From NCBI GenBank assembly GCA_965116935.1, contig OZ220737.1, positions 3,038,001-3,102,000 of the forward strand: a DNA stretch of 64,000 bases, written 5' to 3'. This DNA comes from VXYL01 sp965116935. Its GTDB lineage: Bacteria; Pseudomonadota; Gammaproteobacteria; Pseudomonadales; Azotimanducaceae. The stretch's first letter is position 1. Each line of letters opens with the position of its first letter. Positions 16,383-25,217 of the stretch are shown here, piece after piece. The translations under genes were made by a program, and so were the position numbers. The notes below the pieces were generated by a model. It saw nothing but the letters and a program-made list of their open reading frames with translations. It had not been told where the DNA came from and made no database searches.

Positions 16383-16591
16383 GGGTCCCTTCCTTCCAAT
16401 GCCTTGGCCATGTCTCCCTCCGCGCGGCGAAAGCGAACGACCGCTTGGCCTCCGGGCTTCTGCGCTGCTGAGGGCGTTGCATTGAATGCCCTGTGTTGCA
16501 TCCCTTCGCGTCCTCCGGCTAGCCCACGCATTGCACGGTTACAGGTCGAACTCGGATTGCTTGCCCGCGGTTGTCTGGCGCATGGAGGCAA
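16379..16591 (-). CDS. Small ORF coupled to the PHP/SMC gene, possibly a truncated gene end
   Basis: This 70-codon frame ends with GDMAKALEGRDP and a TGA that shares GTGA with the start of the PHP/SMC gene. The last 25 residues look coding (RFRRAEGDMAKALEGRDP, charged helix). The first 40 are low-complexity and cysteine/serine-rich, more like random sequence. The best reading is the C-terminal end of a larger gene whose front was deleted, or a short accessory protein with a start later than 16591. No family is recognised. If it is a remnant, the cluster once had at least one more upstream member. Confidence 0.35.
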   Translation of the reverse strand: MPPCARQPRASNPSSTCNRAMRGLAGGREGMQHRAFNATPSAAQKPGGQAVVRFRRAEGDMAKALEGRDP

Positions 16592-16680
16592 CTATTGCTT
16601 AACGGTGGGCGCGCTTGCAACGGGAGTTGAGCGGGATGCGGACCGCTTGTGCGCTGATCCGACTGTATCGGTGGCTCCGC

Positions 16681-17628
16681 CTACGTGGTGCGAAGGCGGT
16701 CCAAAATCACCGCCAGGATGATTACGGCGCCGGTGATGACGCGCTTGGTGGGTTCGGTGATGCCGATTTGGGCGAGGCCGATTTGCAGGACTGAGACGAT
16801 CAGGACCCCTATGAAGGTGCCAACTACGGAGCCGCGGCCGCCCATGAGGCTGGTTCCGCCGATCACGGCCGCAGCGATGGCGGAGAGCTCCATGCCGACG
16901 CCGGCGTTGGGGTCGGCGGAGCCGAGATAGGAAGCGTTCATCAAGCCGCCGAGACCCGCCAGGGCACCGGAGATGACGAGCACCGTGCAGCGCACCCGCT
17001 TGGGATCGATGCCGGACACCTCGGCGGCGCGCTCGTTGCTGCCGACGGCGACGATCTGGCGACCGAACACGGTTGACTGCAGCAGGTATTCGAAGGCGAT
17101 GACGAGCACGAGAGCGGTCAGGAACGAGGCCGACACGCCGATGCCGGAGATTGGTACGGCGAACGAATGCACCTTGGCGCCGAGATATACCGTTTGCGAA
17201 TCCGTGACGATGTAGGCGAGCCCGCGCGCAACCTCCAGCATGCCGAGGGTGACGATGAATATCGGCAGCCGCAGAAACGCGCCGAGACTGCCGTTCGCAA
17301 GCCCGGCCAGGGCGCCGGCGAGGACGCCGATGCAGGCCGCGAGCGGCAGCGGCATTCCGAAAAGCGTCATGCAGCCGCCGATGACCCCGGCGCAGAGGGC
17401 CAGAACCGATCCGACCGAGAGGTCGATTGCGCCCGAGATCAGCACCAGCGTCATGCCGATCGCGAGGACCGTCAGGGCCGGCAACTGGTTGAGGAGCGTC
17501 GAAAGCGTGGTGAGCGAAAGAAAGCGGTCTGAGGCGAGGCCAAAGAACGCCACGATCCCGATCAGCGACAGGAAGATGAGGTTGTCTTCCAGGAGTCGAA
17601 CGATGCGGATTGTTGGTTTCGCTGTCAC
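16681..17628 (-). CDS. Ribose-type ABC transporter permease (RbsC-like)
   Basis: This 315-residue inner-membrane permease forms the channel of a sugar ABC importer. Eight to ten hydrophobic helices are evident. LAIGMTLVLISGAIDLSVGS near residue 56 is the BPD_transp_2 signature region, and GGRGSVVGTFIGVLI near residue 265 is the family EAA-like loop. The start is a GTG at 17628 with GGGAGTGAG upstream. It is the last gene of a minus-strand operon behind the ATPase (24 bp gap) and the substrate-binding lipoprotein. The transported substrate cannot be read from sequence; a pentose or nucleoside would fit the linked ADP-ribosylglycohydrolase. Confidence 0.9.
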   Translation of the reverse strand: MTAKPTIRIVRLLEDNLIFLSLIGIVAFFGLASDRFLSLTTLSTLLNQLPALTVLAIGMTLVLISGAIDLSVGSVLALCAGVIGGCMTLFGMPLPLAACIGVLAGALAGLANGSLGAFLRLPIFIVTLGMLEVARGLAYIVTDSQTVYLGAKVHSFAVPISGIGVSASFLTALVLVIAFEYLLQSTVFGRQIVAVGSNERAAEVSGIDPKRVRCTVLVISGALAGLGGLMNASYLGSADPNAGVGMELSAIAAAVIGGTSLMGGRGSVVGTFIGVLIVSVLQIGLAQIGITEPTKRVITGAVIILAVILDRLRTT

Positions 17629-17652
17629 ATCTCACTCCCAGCGGACACCGCC

Positions 17653-19204
17653 TCACGCGTACTCGCTGAAAGCGGCGGCGAGGACATCCTCCTGGCGCAG
17701 CTCACCCCGCCGGAACTCGCGCACTAGCTTGCGGTTCGACAGCACGATGATCCTGTCACAGAGGCTCGCGAGTTCCTCGAGTTCGCTGGACACCGCGACG
17801 ATGGACCGGCCGGTATCGCGCAAGCGCACGAGTTCCTCGTGGATCGCAAGCTTGGCGGCGACATCCACGCCTCTGGTCGGTTCGTCGAGCAGCAACAGCT
17901 CCGCATCGCAATGGAGCCAGCGCCCCAGCATCGCCTTCTGTTGATTGCCGCCGCTCAACGTGCGCATGGGCTGGTCGATGCCGTCGCTCTTGACGCGAAG
18001 CTCTCGCGCCAGTCCCGCCACGGCACTCGCCTCCCGAGAGCGAATCAACCGCCCAGTGCGACTGGCGATGCGGCGAAGCCCGGCCACGGTCACGTTGAAC
18101 GCGAGCCCCTGGTCTTGAAACACGCCCTCGCTGGCGCGGTCCTCCGCTACCAGCCCAACACCGCAGCGGATGGCTTGCTTCGTGCCCTTTAGCTCAACGG
18201 AGGTGCCACCCGCATCCAGCCTCACCGCCCCGCCAAGCCGCTTGTCGAGGCCGAAGATCGCCCGCAAGAGTTCCGTTCGACCGGAACCGGCGAGCCCCGC
18301 GATGCCGAGGATTTCCCCCCGCCGACACTCGAAGCTGATGGGGTGGGGAAGCTCGGCGGTGCGCAAATCGTGCACGGACAGATGCACCGGCAAGGCAGCG
18401 ACTGGGCCGCGTTCGCTGGCCTCGAAATCCGCATCGACACCTGCCATTTCTCGAATCAAGGCCGCCTCGGAAAGCTCGCCGCTCGGCCGCGTCAGTCGCA
18501 CTTCGCCATCGCGCAGCACCGATATGTGGTCGCAAACATCGAGCACGTCCCGCAGGCGATGCGAGATGTAGATCACGGCCACTCCGGCATTCGCCTGCTC
18601 GCGCAGGACTTCGTGCAGCCGGTGCGACTGCGGTGCGGTGAGGGCGGAGGCGGGCTCGTCCAGCACGAGCAGGTCGGCGCCCGTGGCGAGGGCTCTGGCG
18701 AGCTCCACAAGCTGCTTCTCGGCAAGGCTCAACCGGCCGACTCGCGTGGCCGGGCTCGCGTGTGCGAGACCCACGAGTGCCAGTGACTGCATGGCGCGTT
18801 CGTCCGCAGCCTTGCGGCGGATGCGAGCTTGCGCGGACGCGGTGGGAAGCAACAGGTTGTCGGGCGATGGAGAGATCGTCGATGAGGCTGAGTTCCTGGG
18901 CGCACAAGGTGACGCCGGCCTTGAGCGACTCGGCTGCGCTCCGAGGCTGGTACGGCGCACCGGCGAGCGCCAGCGACCCGGAGTCTGCCTGTTCGAGGCC
19001 CACCATGATCTTGGCCAAGGTGGACTTGCCGGCGCCGTTTTCGCCAACGAGGCCGTGAATGGTGCCGGGCGCGATGCGCCAGTCCACATTCCGCAACACT
19101 TCGGTTGCGAAGGACTTGCAGATGCCCGTTGCGGCGATGGCCGGAGGGGATCGGTCGCCACCGCCTGGTTCGGCAGCGTTCGCGATCGCGGCTGACGGCA
19201 GCAT
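17653..19204 (-). pseudogene. Ribose-type ABC transporter ATPase (RbsA-like), frameshifted
   Basis: The protein should be a duplicated ABC ATPase of about 515 residues. From the ATG at 19204 the frame encodes the first Walker A (GLVGENGAGKST) and Q-loop (LCAQELSLIDDLSIA). The correct continuation DNLLLPTASAQ and everything after it (LSLAEKQLVELARAL, LLVLDEPASALT, second domain GSGRTELLRAIFG, LSGGNQQKAMLGRWL, LLLDEPTRGVD) lies in the next frame. One extra base in the GGG at 18862-18864 on the plus strand explains it. The rest is intact, so this is either a very recent inactivation or an assembly indel; if real, import would stop. Confidence 0.85.
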
Positions 19205-19225
19205 GTCGTTACGCTCCGCGACCGA

Positions 19226-20251
19226 TCACTGTGTCGTGGCGGTTGGTTCCTGGGCGGCAAGGTCTGCTGCTGTGACGACGACGATGGGGGTTTGTCGATC
19301 GCTGAGCTCCGCCTGACCGGCGATCATGTCGAGTGCGAGCTCGATTCCGTTCACGGCGAACTGATCGCCGTATTGCTCTACGGTGGCCGCGATGCGGCCG
19401 TCCCGCAGCAGCGGATGCACCGCGGAGATGTTGTCGAAGCCGACCACCGTCACGTCGTGGCCGAGCCCGGCGAACGCCACCGCCGACGCGGCGCCCAAGG
19501 CCATGTTGTCGTTGGCCGCGAGGATCACCTGCGTCTCGGGATGCGCTACGAGAATGGCGGCGGTTACTTCGGCGGCCTTGGTCTGGTCCCACGCCGCGCT
19601 TTGCTTCGTGAGCAGGTTTGCACCGGTGGCGGTAATCGCGTCCTCGAAACCGCGCCTTCGCTCGATCGCGTTGTGGGCACTGGTGACGCCTTCGAGCATG
19701 ACCACGTTCGCCCCTTGGGCAAGCCCGCCGAGCACAAACTCGGCAACGTCGCGGGCGCCCTTGCGGTTGTCGGGACCGATGAACGGGATCGCTAGGTCGT
19801 ATTCGGCGAGCACTTCGGCATCGAGGCGATTGTCGATATTGACGACCTGTATGCCGGCGGCGAGGGCGCGCGCAAGCACCGGCACGAGCGCCTTCGAGTC
19901 CGCCGGGGCGATGACGATGGCGTCGACGCCGAGCCCCATCATCTGCTCCACCAGCGCCACCTGCGCGGCGAGGTCGCTCTCGTTCTTGATACCGTTGACG
20001 ATGAGGTCGTAGCGCCCCTCGTGCTGGCCTTGGTGCGCCTCGGCCGCATCGGCCATGGTGACGAAGAACTCGTTGGCGAGGGACTTCATCACCAGGGCAA
20101 TGGTGGGCTTGGCGGGGACGCTCTCGCCGGCGTTGTCTGGGCTGCAGCCGCCGACGAAGAGCCCTAGAGCCAGAACAAGGATGCCAAGTTGCACCCGTCG
20201 GAAGGCGGGCATCCCAAGGCGGGTCCAAGCCGTTACAACATTGCGAGACAA
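19226..20251 (-). CDS. Sugar-binding lipoprotein of ribose-type ABC importer (RbsB-like)
   Basis: This 341-residue periplasmic binding protein has a lipoprotein signal (VQLGILVLALGLFVGGC) and a Peripla_BP_4 fold: PTIALVMKSLANEFFVTMA at the start of the mature domain, VDAIVIAPADSKALVPVL, FIGPDNRKGARDVAEF, and VILAANDNMALGAASAV. The TTG at 20251 is preferred because AGGAGAGGA stands six bases upstream; an ATG at 20212 would leave a cleaner but shorter signal peptide. It feeds the ATPase and permease genes downstream. The gap to the upstream ADP-ribosylglycohydrolase is about 98 bp and holds a palindromic repeat. Confidence 0.9.
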   Translation of the reverse strand: MSRNVVTAWTRLGMPAFRRVQLGILVLALGLFVGGCSPDNAGESVPAKPTIALVMKSLANEFFVTMADAAEAHQGQHEGRYDLIVNGIKNESDLAAQVALVEQMMGLGVDAIVIAPADSKALVPVLARALAAGIQVVNIDNRLDAEVLAEYDLAIPFIGPDNRKGARDVAEFVLGGLAQGANVVMLEGVTSAHNAIERRRGFEDAITATGANLLTKQSAAWDQTKAAEVTAAILVAHPETQVILAANDNMALGAASAVAFAGLGHDVTVVGFDNISAVHPLLRDGRIAATVEQYGDQFAVNGIELALDMIAGQAELSDRQTPIVVVTAADLAAQEPTATTQ

Positions 20252-20325
20252 GGTCCTCTCCTACAGGCTGTCGTGGGGGTGAGGCTTGTCCTCGCCCGTG
20301 TTGGGGCAGCGCACAGTGTCGATGA

Positions 20326-20346
20326 GCCGGGCGACCACAAGGGTCG
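20326..20346. repeat. Short palindromic repeat (GGGCGACC..GGTCGCCC)
   Basis: GGGCGACCACAAGGGTCGCCC forms a hairpin with an arm of eight bases between the glycohydrolase and the binding-protein gene. It resembles the dispersed GGGACGGGCTTGTCCC units seen elsewhere in the window and could attenuate or stabilise the transcript. Confidence 0.45.
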
Positions 20347-20349
20347 CCC

Positions 20350-21672
20350 CTACGGTGCCGCGGCGGGGATGCTCCACGCGTCTGCCCGAATCTCGCCCCC
20401 CATCTCCTCGACAACGACCCGATTGACGATGCCAACCCCCGTCGCCGCCATGTTGGCGAAGTTGTCCACGCCATTCGGCGTCGGGAAGCCGGTGCGAGTT
20501 CGATGGATGTTGTAGCGGTCCGAGAACTTCTGCCCGAACATCTCCTCGATGCCCTGCTTGCCGGCCATGAAGCCGAGCAGCCCGCCCCAGGTAGCCGCCG
20601 GGTTGTCGGAATCCCAGCCCGCCAGCACCGCGATCTTCACCGTTTCCTGATAGTCGCCCTCGCCGTAGAGCAAGCTGACGATGCTGGCGGCGAAGTTGAT
20701 GCCGGAGGCGAAGCAGGCGTTGCAGAAAATCTCGCGCGAGGTCATGTCGTAGCCATCCTGCTGCTCGACCTGATAGCGCTGAAACACCTCATCGCGAGCC
20801 TGCTCCCACGGCACTCCGGCGTCGTAGCGGCTCTTCACGAAGTCGTACATCTTTGCCGTGGTGGATTCGTTCGGCAGCATCGAGCGCGCTTCGGCAGCCA
20901 TCGCATGCACCTGTTCCTTGGTCGGTTGGCCGCCGTCGCCGCCGGCGGCGACGGCGTGCATGATGACGTAGAAGTCCGACGCCAGCTTCGCCTCGCCACT
21001 GGCGGTGGTGCGGATTGGCAGGTGCGCCATTTCGAGCGCGATGTCGGGGCGTCCCGGCGCGAACAGGCCGAAAATCTCGGTGGTGAGCTGCGCGTCGATC
21101 ATTTCGCTCAGTTCGTTGTTGGCGGGGTCACTGGTCGCCGGCGGCACCATGCCTTCGTGCATCAGGTCGTGCGCGCGCTGGTTCGAGACCCAGAGGAAGT
21201 TCTCCCCGCCCCCCCTGCCGTCACTGAGCGGGGAGTTGTTCTCATCAAAGATGTGCGTCAGCCAGCCGTCGCGTATCTGTTCCCCGGTCAGCCGGCTGGT
21301 CTCGTGCTGCGCGAGCAGGTGCTGGTACATGTACTCGATGTCGGTGTCGTCGTCCGCGTCCCAGATCTGGTTGGGTGCCCGTCCAACCCAGTCGATGTTG
21401 CGTGACAGATCAGGCCGCCGAAAACCAAAGAAACTCGGCTGATCCTCCTTGCCCCAATCGTCCCGCGTATAGAAGACGAGCTGCTCCCCCTCGCCGACAC
21501 CAATCTTGTCCATCTCCGTGACGATGCCCGTCCAGTTCGCAAGACACTGGCCGAGCCAAAAGCCCTGCAGTTTCTCCGCATAGTCCGCCCGAGAAACCTT
21601 GAGCTCCCCCGCCCCGGCACCCATCGCCGAAACCAGCGCCGCCATGGCCGTGGCACGGAAAAGCCCTCGCAT
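20350..21672 (-). CDS. Secreted ADP-ribosylglycohydrolase-family protein
   Basis: This 440-residue protein belongs to the DraG-like ADP-ribosylglycohydrolase fold, in which paired aspartates bind two magnesium ions. ADYAEKLQGFWLGQCLANW begins the fold. IWDADDDTDIEYMY (near residue 100) and AGWDSDNPAATWGGLLG (near 355) are the two acidic clusters. A signal peptide (MRGLFRATAMAALVSAMGAG) predicts export, unlike cytoplasmic DraG. The ATG at 21672 has AGAAGGA nine bases upstream; the ATG at 21681 is too close to it. The position ahead of the ribose-type importer suggests it releases a ribosyl substrate for uptake (inference). The real substrate could be any N- or O-linked ribosyl compound. Confidence 0.85.
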   Translation of the reverse strand: MRGLFRATAMAALVSAMGAGAGELKVSRADYAEKLQGFWLGQCLANWTGIVTEMDKIGVGEGEQLVFYTRDDWGKEDQPSFFGFRRPDLSRNIDWVGRAPNQIWDADDDTDIEYMYQHLLAQHETSRLTGEQIRDGWLTHIFDENNSPLSDGRGGGENFLWVSNQRAHDLMHEGMVPPATSDPANNELSEMIDAQLTTEIFGLFAPGRPDIALEMAHLPIRTTASGEAKLASDFYVIMHAVAAGGDGGQPTKEQVHAMAAEARSMLPNESTTAKMYDFVKSRYDAGVPWEQARDEVFQRYQVEQQDGYDMTSREIFCNACFASGINFAASIVSLLYGEGDYQETVKIAVLAGWDSDNPAATWGGLLGFMAGKQGIEEMFGQKFSDRYNIHRTRTGFPTPNGVDNFANMAATGVGIVNRVVVEEMGGEIRADAWSIPAAAP

Positions 21673-21771
21673 GTTCTGCATTCCTTCTGGCCCTCGTGGG
21701 GAAGCCGGGCAAGTATCGCCCACAGACTCGACAATGGGCAACGCAGTCGCCTCACTTGGGCTGGGCTGGCG

Positions 21772-23220
21772 TCAGCCTCCGGCGGCTTCGCGTTCGGTGC
21801 GCAAGTCCAGGATGCGTTGGGCGAGTCTTGCGCGGAGGCGCTCGTCGTCGCCGACGAGGCCCGAGGCGTACTCGAGGTGGCGGACGGCGCCGTTGTAGTC
21901 GCCATGGAGGGCGAAGTACTCGGCGCGGGCGCGGTGGATGCCAACGGTGCTGCCGGCGAGCACTTCGGTTTCGGCGAGCAGATACCAGATGTCCGAGTCG
22001 TGCGGTCGCTTCTGGGCGTGGCGCCAGAGGACGCGGCTGGCTTCGTCGTGGTCGCCCTTGGCGTTCAGGGCACGGGCGTGGAGCATGGTCAGGGGGTCGT
22101 TGTCCGGGTTGAGATAAAGCTGGCGGTCGAGCACATCGAGGGCCTCCTGCGGTCGGTCTGCTTCGAGCAGCACGTCGGCCAACGAGGCGGTGGTGAGAAT
22201 GCTGTCGGGGCGGCGTCCATGCAGCACCTGCATGGTGTCTGCGGCTTCGTCGAACTCGCCGGTACCGGCGAGCGCCATCGCCAGTTCGTAGATGCCGGCC
22301 AGGCGTTGCACGGAGTCGGGCTCGCCTTCGCTGGCGCGGGCGCGTGCGGCCACCACCGCGTGCTTCGGCGTGTCGGCGAAATGCACGCGCACCCTTGCGC
22401 GCATGAACTGGTAGTCGGCAGAGGGCTCGTATTCGCCCTTCGCCATACGCGAGGCCTGGTCGCGGGCACCCGAAACGCGCGATTCGGTGAGCGGGTGGGT
22501 GAGCAGGAACTCCGGCGGGCGCTGGCTCATCCTGTGTCGGAAGGCGCGCTGCATGCGCTCGAACATGCGTGACACGCCTCTTGGGTCGTACCCGGCTTCC
22601 GTGAGGATGTTCAGACCAATGCGGTCTGCCTCCTGCTCACGGGTGCGGCTGTAGCGCAGCATGGAGTCCTGGGCGAGGGCCTGGCTGCCCTGCATGGTCG
22701 CCATGGCCGCATCGGCGTCGCCCCCGGCGGCGATGATGGCGACGGAGACCAAAACCCCCGCCAGCACGGACAGCGACATGCCCTGCATCTTTTCCACTTG
22801 GCGGGCGAAGTGGCGCTGGCTCAGGTGGGCGAGTTCGTGCGCCACCACCGAGGAATACTCGTGCACGTCCTCGGCATAGAGATAGAGGCCAAGATTGATG
22901 CCGATGATGCCGCCAGGCACGGCGAAGGCGTTGATCTCCGGGCTGTCCACCAGCACCGGATAGAGCACGGTCTCGTTCAAGTCGGCGTACTGCGCGAGGC
23001 CGCGAATGTTGACCTGCGTGAAGTACTTGAGCAGCGGGTCGTCTGAGGTCGACACCCGGGCGCGGATCTGCCGCAGCGCTTGTTGGCCGAGGGCCCGCTC
23101 TGCCTCCGGCGAGACGATGGCGGAGGAGGCATCGCCAAGCTCGGGCAACTCGTTGGCATGCGCGCCGCTGCTGCCCGCTACGAGGGCGAATGCAGCAACC
23201 GCTGTGTGCATGAGGCGCAT
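21772..23220 (-). CDS. bepA: Beta-barrel assembly-enhancing protease, M48
   Basis: BepA is a periplasmic zinc protease and chaperone that promotes or degrades stalled outer-membrane proteins such as LptD. The 482-residue protein has a signal peptide ending near HANEL (residues 1-23). The zinc motif HELAH is at residues 128-132, the third ligand lies in SRTREQEADRIG, and the C-terminal half has tetratricopeptide repeats (residues about 300-480, ASLADVLLEADRPQEALDVL). Length equals that of E. coli BepA (487). The start is the ATG at 23220; a second ATG at 23211 is possible. It is divergent from tusA. Confidence 0.92.
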   Translation of the reverse strand: MRLMHTAVAAFALVAGSSGAHANELPELGDASSAIVSPEAERALGQQALRQIRARVSTSDDPLLKYFTQVNIRGLAQYADLNETVLYPVLVDSPEINAFAVPGGIIGINLGLYLYAEDVHEYSSVVAHELAHLSQRHFARQVEKMQGMSLSVLAGVLVSVAIIAAGGDADAAMATMQGSQALAQDSMLRYSRTREQEADRIGLNILTEAGYDPRGVSRMFERMQRAFRHRMSQRPPEFLLTHPLTESRVSGARDQASRMAKGEYEPSADYQFMRARVRVHFADTPKHAVVAARARASEGEPDSVQRLAGIYELAMALAGTGEFDEAADTMQVLHGRRPDSILTTASLADVLLEADRPQEALDVLDRQLYLNPDNDPLTMLHARALNAKGDHDEASRVLWRHAQKRPHDSDIWYLLAETEVLAGSTVGIHRARAEYFALHGDYNGAVRHLEYASGLVGDDERLRARLAQRILDLRTEREAAGG

Positions 23221-23487
23221 GACGGCATCATAGCCGCAGCGGGCGCGCCCTGACGGGCGTTCGAGACAGCGCCAACAAAGCGCCAGCCTCGAACGCCACC
23301 AACAAACCAGCCCTGCCATGCGAGGGCCTCGCTGGACGGAGGGCGTCCCGCCCTCCAAGCGTGCCGAAGGCGCGCACGCAGCGGAGCCGGCCACGGCCAC
23401 CGCCAGCCGCGTCCCAGACAACGCCACCAAAGCGCCGGCCCCGAACAACGCCATCAACAAATGGCGTCTCGGTGCGATAATCCGCGC
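23221..23487. other. Divergent intergenic region with a palindrome
   Basis: The region between bepA and tusA holds no gene. It includes a GGAGGGCGTCCCGCCCTCC hairpin near 23340 and runs of GCCACCAACAAA and similar that are imperfectly repeated. Promoters for both flanking genes must lie here but I cannot place them with confidence. Confidence 0.4.
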
Positions 23488-23748
23488 ATGGATGGCCACA
23501 CCAAGACCGACGACGCGGTGTTTCTCGACGCCACGGGGCTGCGCTGCCCGATGCCCCTGCTCAAGGCCAAGAAAGCGCTGAACGAGATCGAGCCGGGGGT
23601 GCGGTTGCGCGTGGTGGCGACGGACCCAGGTTCCGTGCGCGACTTCGCCGTGTTCTCCGAGCAGAGCGGCCACGCGCTGCTCGAATCCGAGGAGCAAGAC
23701 GGCCGCTACACGTACCTCTTGGAGAAGCGCGCCCGCCAGCGCGCTTGA
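23488..23748 (+). CDS. TusA-family sulfur carrier protein
   Basis: This 86-residue protein matches the TusA/SirA fold. Cys20 in the DATGLRCPMPLLKAKKAL segment is the persulfide-carrying residue of the CPxP motif. TusA relays sulfur for thiouridine in tRNA and for other sulfur pathways; several paralogues exist, so the exact partner is open. The start is the ATG at 23488 (MDGHTKTDD). An in-frame ATG at 23461 would add nine unconserved residues. The next gene, an AI-2E-type transporter, starts four bases after its stop, so they are one operon, an arrangement often seen in gammaproteobacteria. Confidence 0.9.
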   Translation: MDGHTKTDDAVFLDATGLRCPMPLLKAKKALNEIEPGVRLRVVATDPGSVRDFAVFSEQSGHALLESEEQDGRYTYLLEKRARQRA

Positions 23749-23752
23749 AGCC

Positions 23753-24874
23753 GTGCGCTTCGTCGAGATTATCGGCGGCTGGGTCAACCGGCATTTCTCG
23801 AATGAGGAGGCGATCTTTCTGGTTGCCCTCATCGTCACCGTCACGCTGGTGGTGCTGACGCTCGGAACGGTGCTTGCGCCGGTGCTGGCGGGGCTGGTGT
23901 TCGCGTTCCTCCTGCAAGGGTTGGTGAAGGGCCTCGAGCGCTGGCATGTGCCGCGCATCGTTGCGGTGAGCTTTGCCGTGCTGCTGCTGGTGGGTGCCTT
24001 GGTGCTTGTGTCCGTTGGCGTGCTGCCCTTGGTCTGGCGGCAGCTTGAGGAATTCGTTGCGGCGTTGCCGGACTTCATCGCCGAGGTGGGCTCTGCGCTC
24101 GCGGAGTTGCCGGAGCGCTATCCGACGGTGTTTCCGCAGGAACGGGTGAACGGCTGGATCGACACCATGAGCAATCAGGTGGCGAACCTCGGCACGACGG
24201 TGCTGCAAGCGCTGGTGGCGCAGGTGTCGAACGTCTTTCAGATGCTCATCTTTCTGGTGCTTGCTCCCATCTCGGTGTTCTTCTTCCTGAAGGACAGCGA
24301 CCGCTTGATGGCGGCTCTAGAACGAGCGCTACCGCCACAGCGGCGGCTGCTGACCCGCGTCGGCCGCGAGATGAACGCCCAGATCGCCAACTACGTGCGC
24401 GGCAAGGTGGTGGAGATCGTCATCGTGGGCCTCGCTTCGTACATCACCTTTGTGCTCCTCGGCCTCAACTACGCCGCCTTGCTCGGAGTGGTGGTGGGCC
24501 TATCCGTGCTCGTGCCGTTCGTCGGCGCCGCAGTGGTTGCCGTGCCGGTGGCCGCGGTGGGACTGTTGCAGCACGGCTGGTCCATCGAACTCGCCTACGT
24601 GATGGGCGCCTACGCCGTCATCCAAGCCATCGACGGCAACGTGCTGGTGCCGCTGCTCTTCTCCGAAGCGGTAAACCTGCACCCCATCGCCATCATCGTC
24701 GCCGTCCTCGCCTTCGGCGGCATCTGGGGCTTCTGGGGCGTCTTCTTCGCCATCCCGCTAGCCACCCTCATCAAGGCGGTGTACAACGCCTGGCCGAGCA
24801 AGGTCGAGGAAGAGGGCAAGGAGCCAGCGGACGAGGACATTCCGACATCGGCAGATCCATCCGAACCCGGCTAG
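23753..24874 (+). CDS. AI-2E family transporter (PerM-like)
   Basis: This 373-residue inner-membrane protein has about eight transmembrane helices: two near the N-terminus (residues 15-70), then SNVFQMLIFLVLAPISVFFFL around 165 and a dense block at 225-345. FYILKD-like text (FFFLKDSDRLM) and the GxxxGxxxA-rich C-terminal part are typical of the AI-2E exporter/PerM family. Individual members export autoinducer or ions, so the substrate is not predicted. It begins with GTG at 23753, four bases after tusA. The C-terminal tail is acidic and soluble. Confidence 0.85.
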   Translation: MRFVEIIGGWVNRHFSNEEAIFLVALIVTVTLVVLTLGTVLAPVLAGLVFAFLLQGLVKGLERWHVPRIVAVSFAVLLLVGALVLVSVGVLPLVWRQLEEFVAALPDFIAEVGSALAELPERYPTVFPQERVNGWIDTMSNQVANLGTTVLQALVAQVSNVFQMLIFLVLAPISVFFFLKDSDRLMAALERALPPQRRLLTRVGREMNAQIANYVRGKVVEIVIVGLASYITFVLLGLNYAALLGVVVGLSVLVPFVGAAVVAVPVAAVGLLQHGWSIELAYVMGAYAVIQAIDGNVLVPLLFSEAVNLHPIAIIVAVLAFGGIWGFWGVFFAIPLATLIKAVYNAWPSKVEEEGKEPADEDIPTSADPSEPG

Positions 24875-25217
24875 CGCGCCCTGACCGGCGCGCAAGTGTC
24901 CCTTAGGGGCGGGCTTGTCCCGGCCCGCGCTGAACCCAGCGATGGACTCGGTACGGGACAAACCCGTCCCTTCCACAAAAAGACGCGTAACGCGTTGACC
25001 CTTGGACGATTTGACTCGAAGTAAGGGCTTCGGAGGGAAGGCATCCTGCCTTCCGGTGCGCGCCAGCGCAGCTGCTTCATTGGGGCAGGTGGAGAAGCGC
25101 CCATCGGCGCTTAGGGAAGGCAGGATGCCTTTCCTCCGAGGCCCTTCAAGCCGGTTCCTCCCGCGTCGACGGCCCGGCGTCCTCGGCGGGGTGGAAACTA
25201 CGAACTGCGTCCCTAGG
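24875..25217. repeat. Intergenic palindromic repeat cluster (families A and B)
   Basis: No gene is present in these 343 bp. Bases 24899-24975 carry a family A unit: GGGGCGGGCTTGTCCC and, after about 40 bp, GGGACAAACCCGTCCC in inverted orientation. Bases 25030-25137 carry a family B unit: GGGAAGGCATCCTGCCTTCC at the left and GGGAAGGCAGGATGCC at the right, so the whole block folds on itself. Two units of the same families recur at 28070-28305. They look like REP/BIME-like elements in convergent 3' space. Confidence 0.7.
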
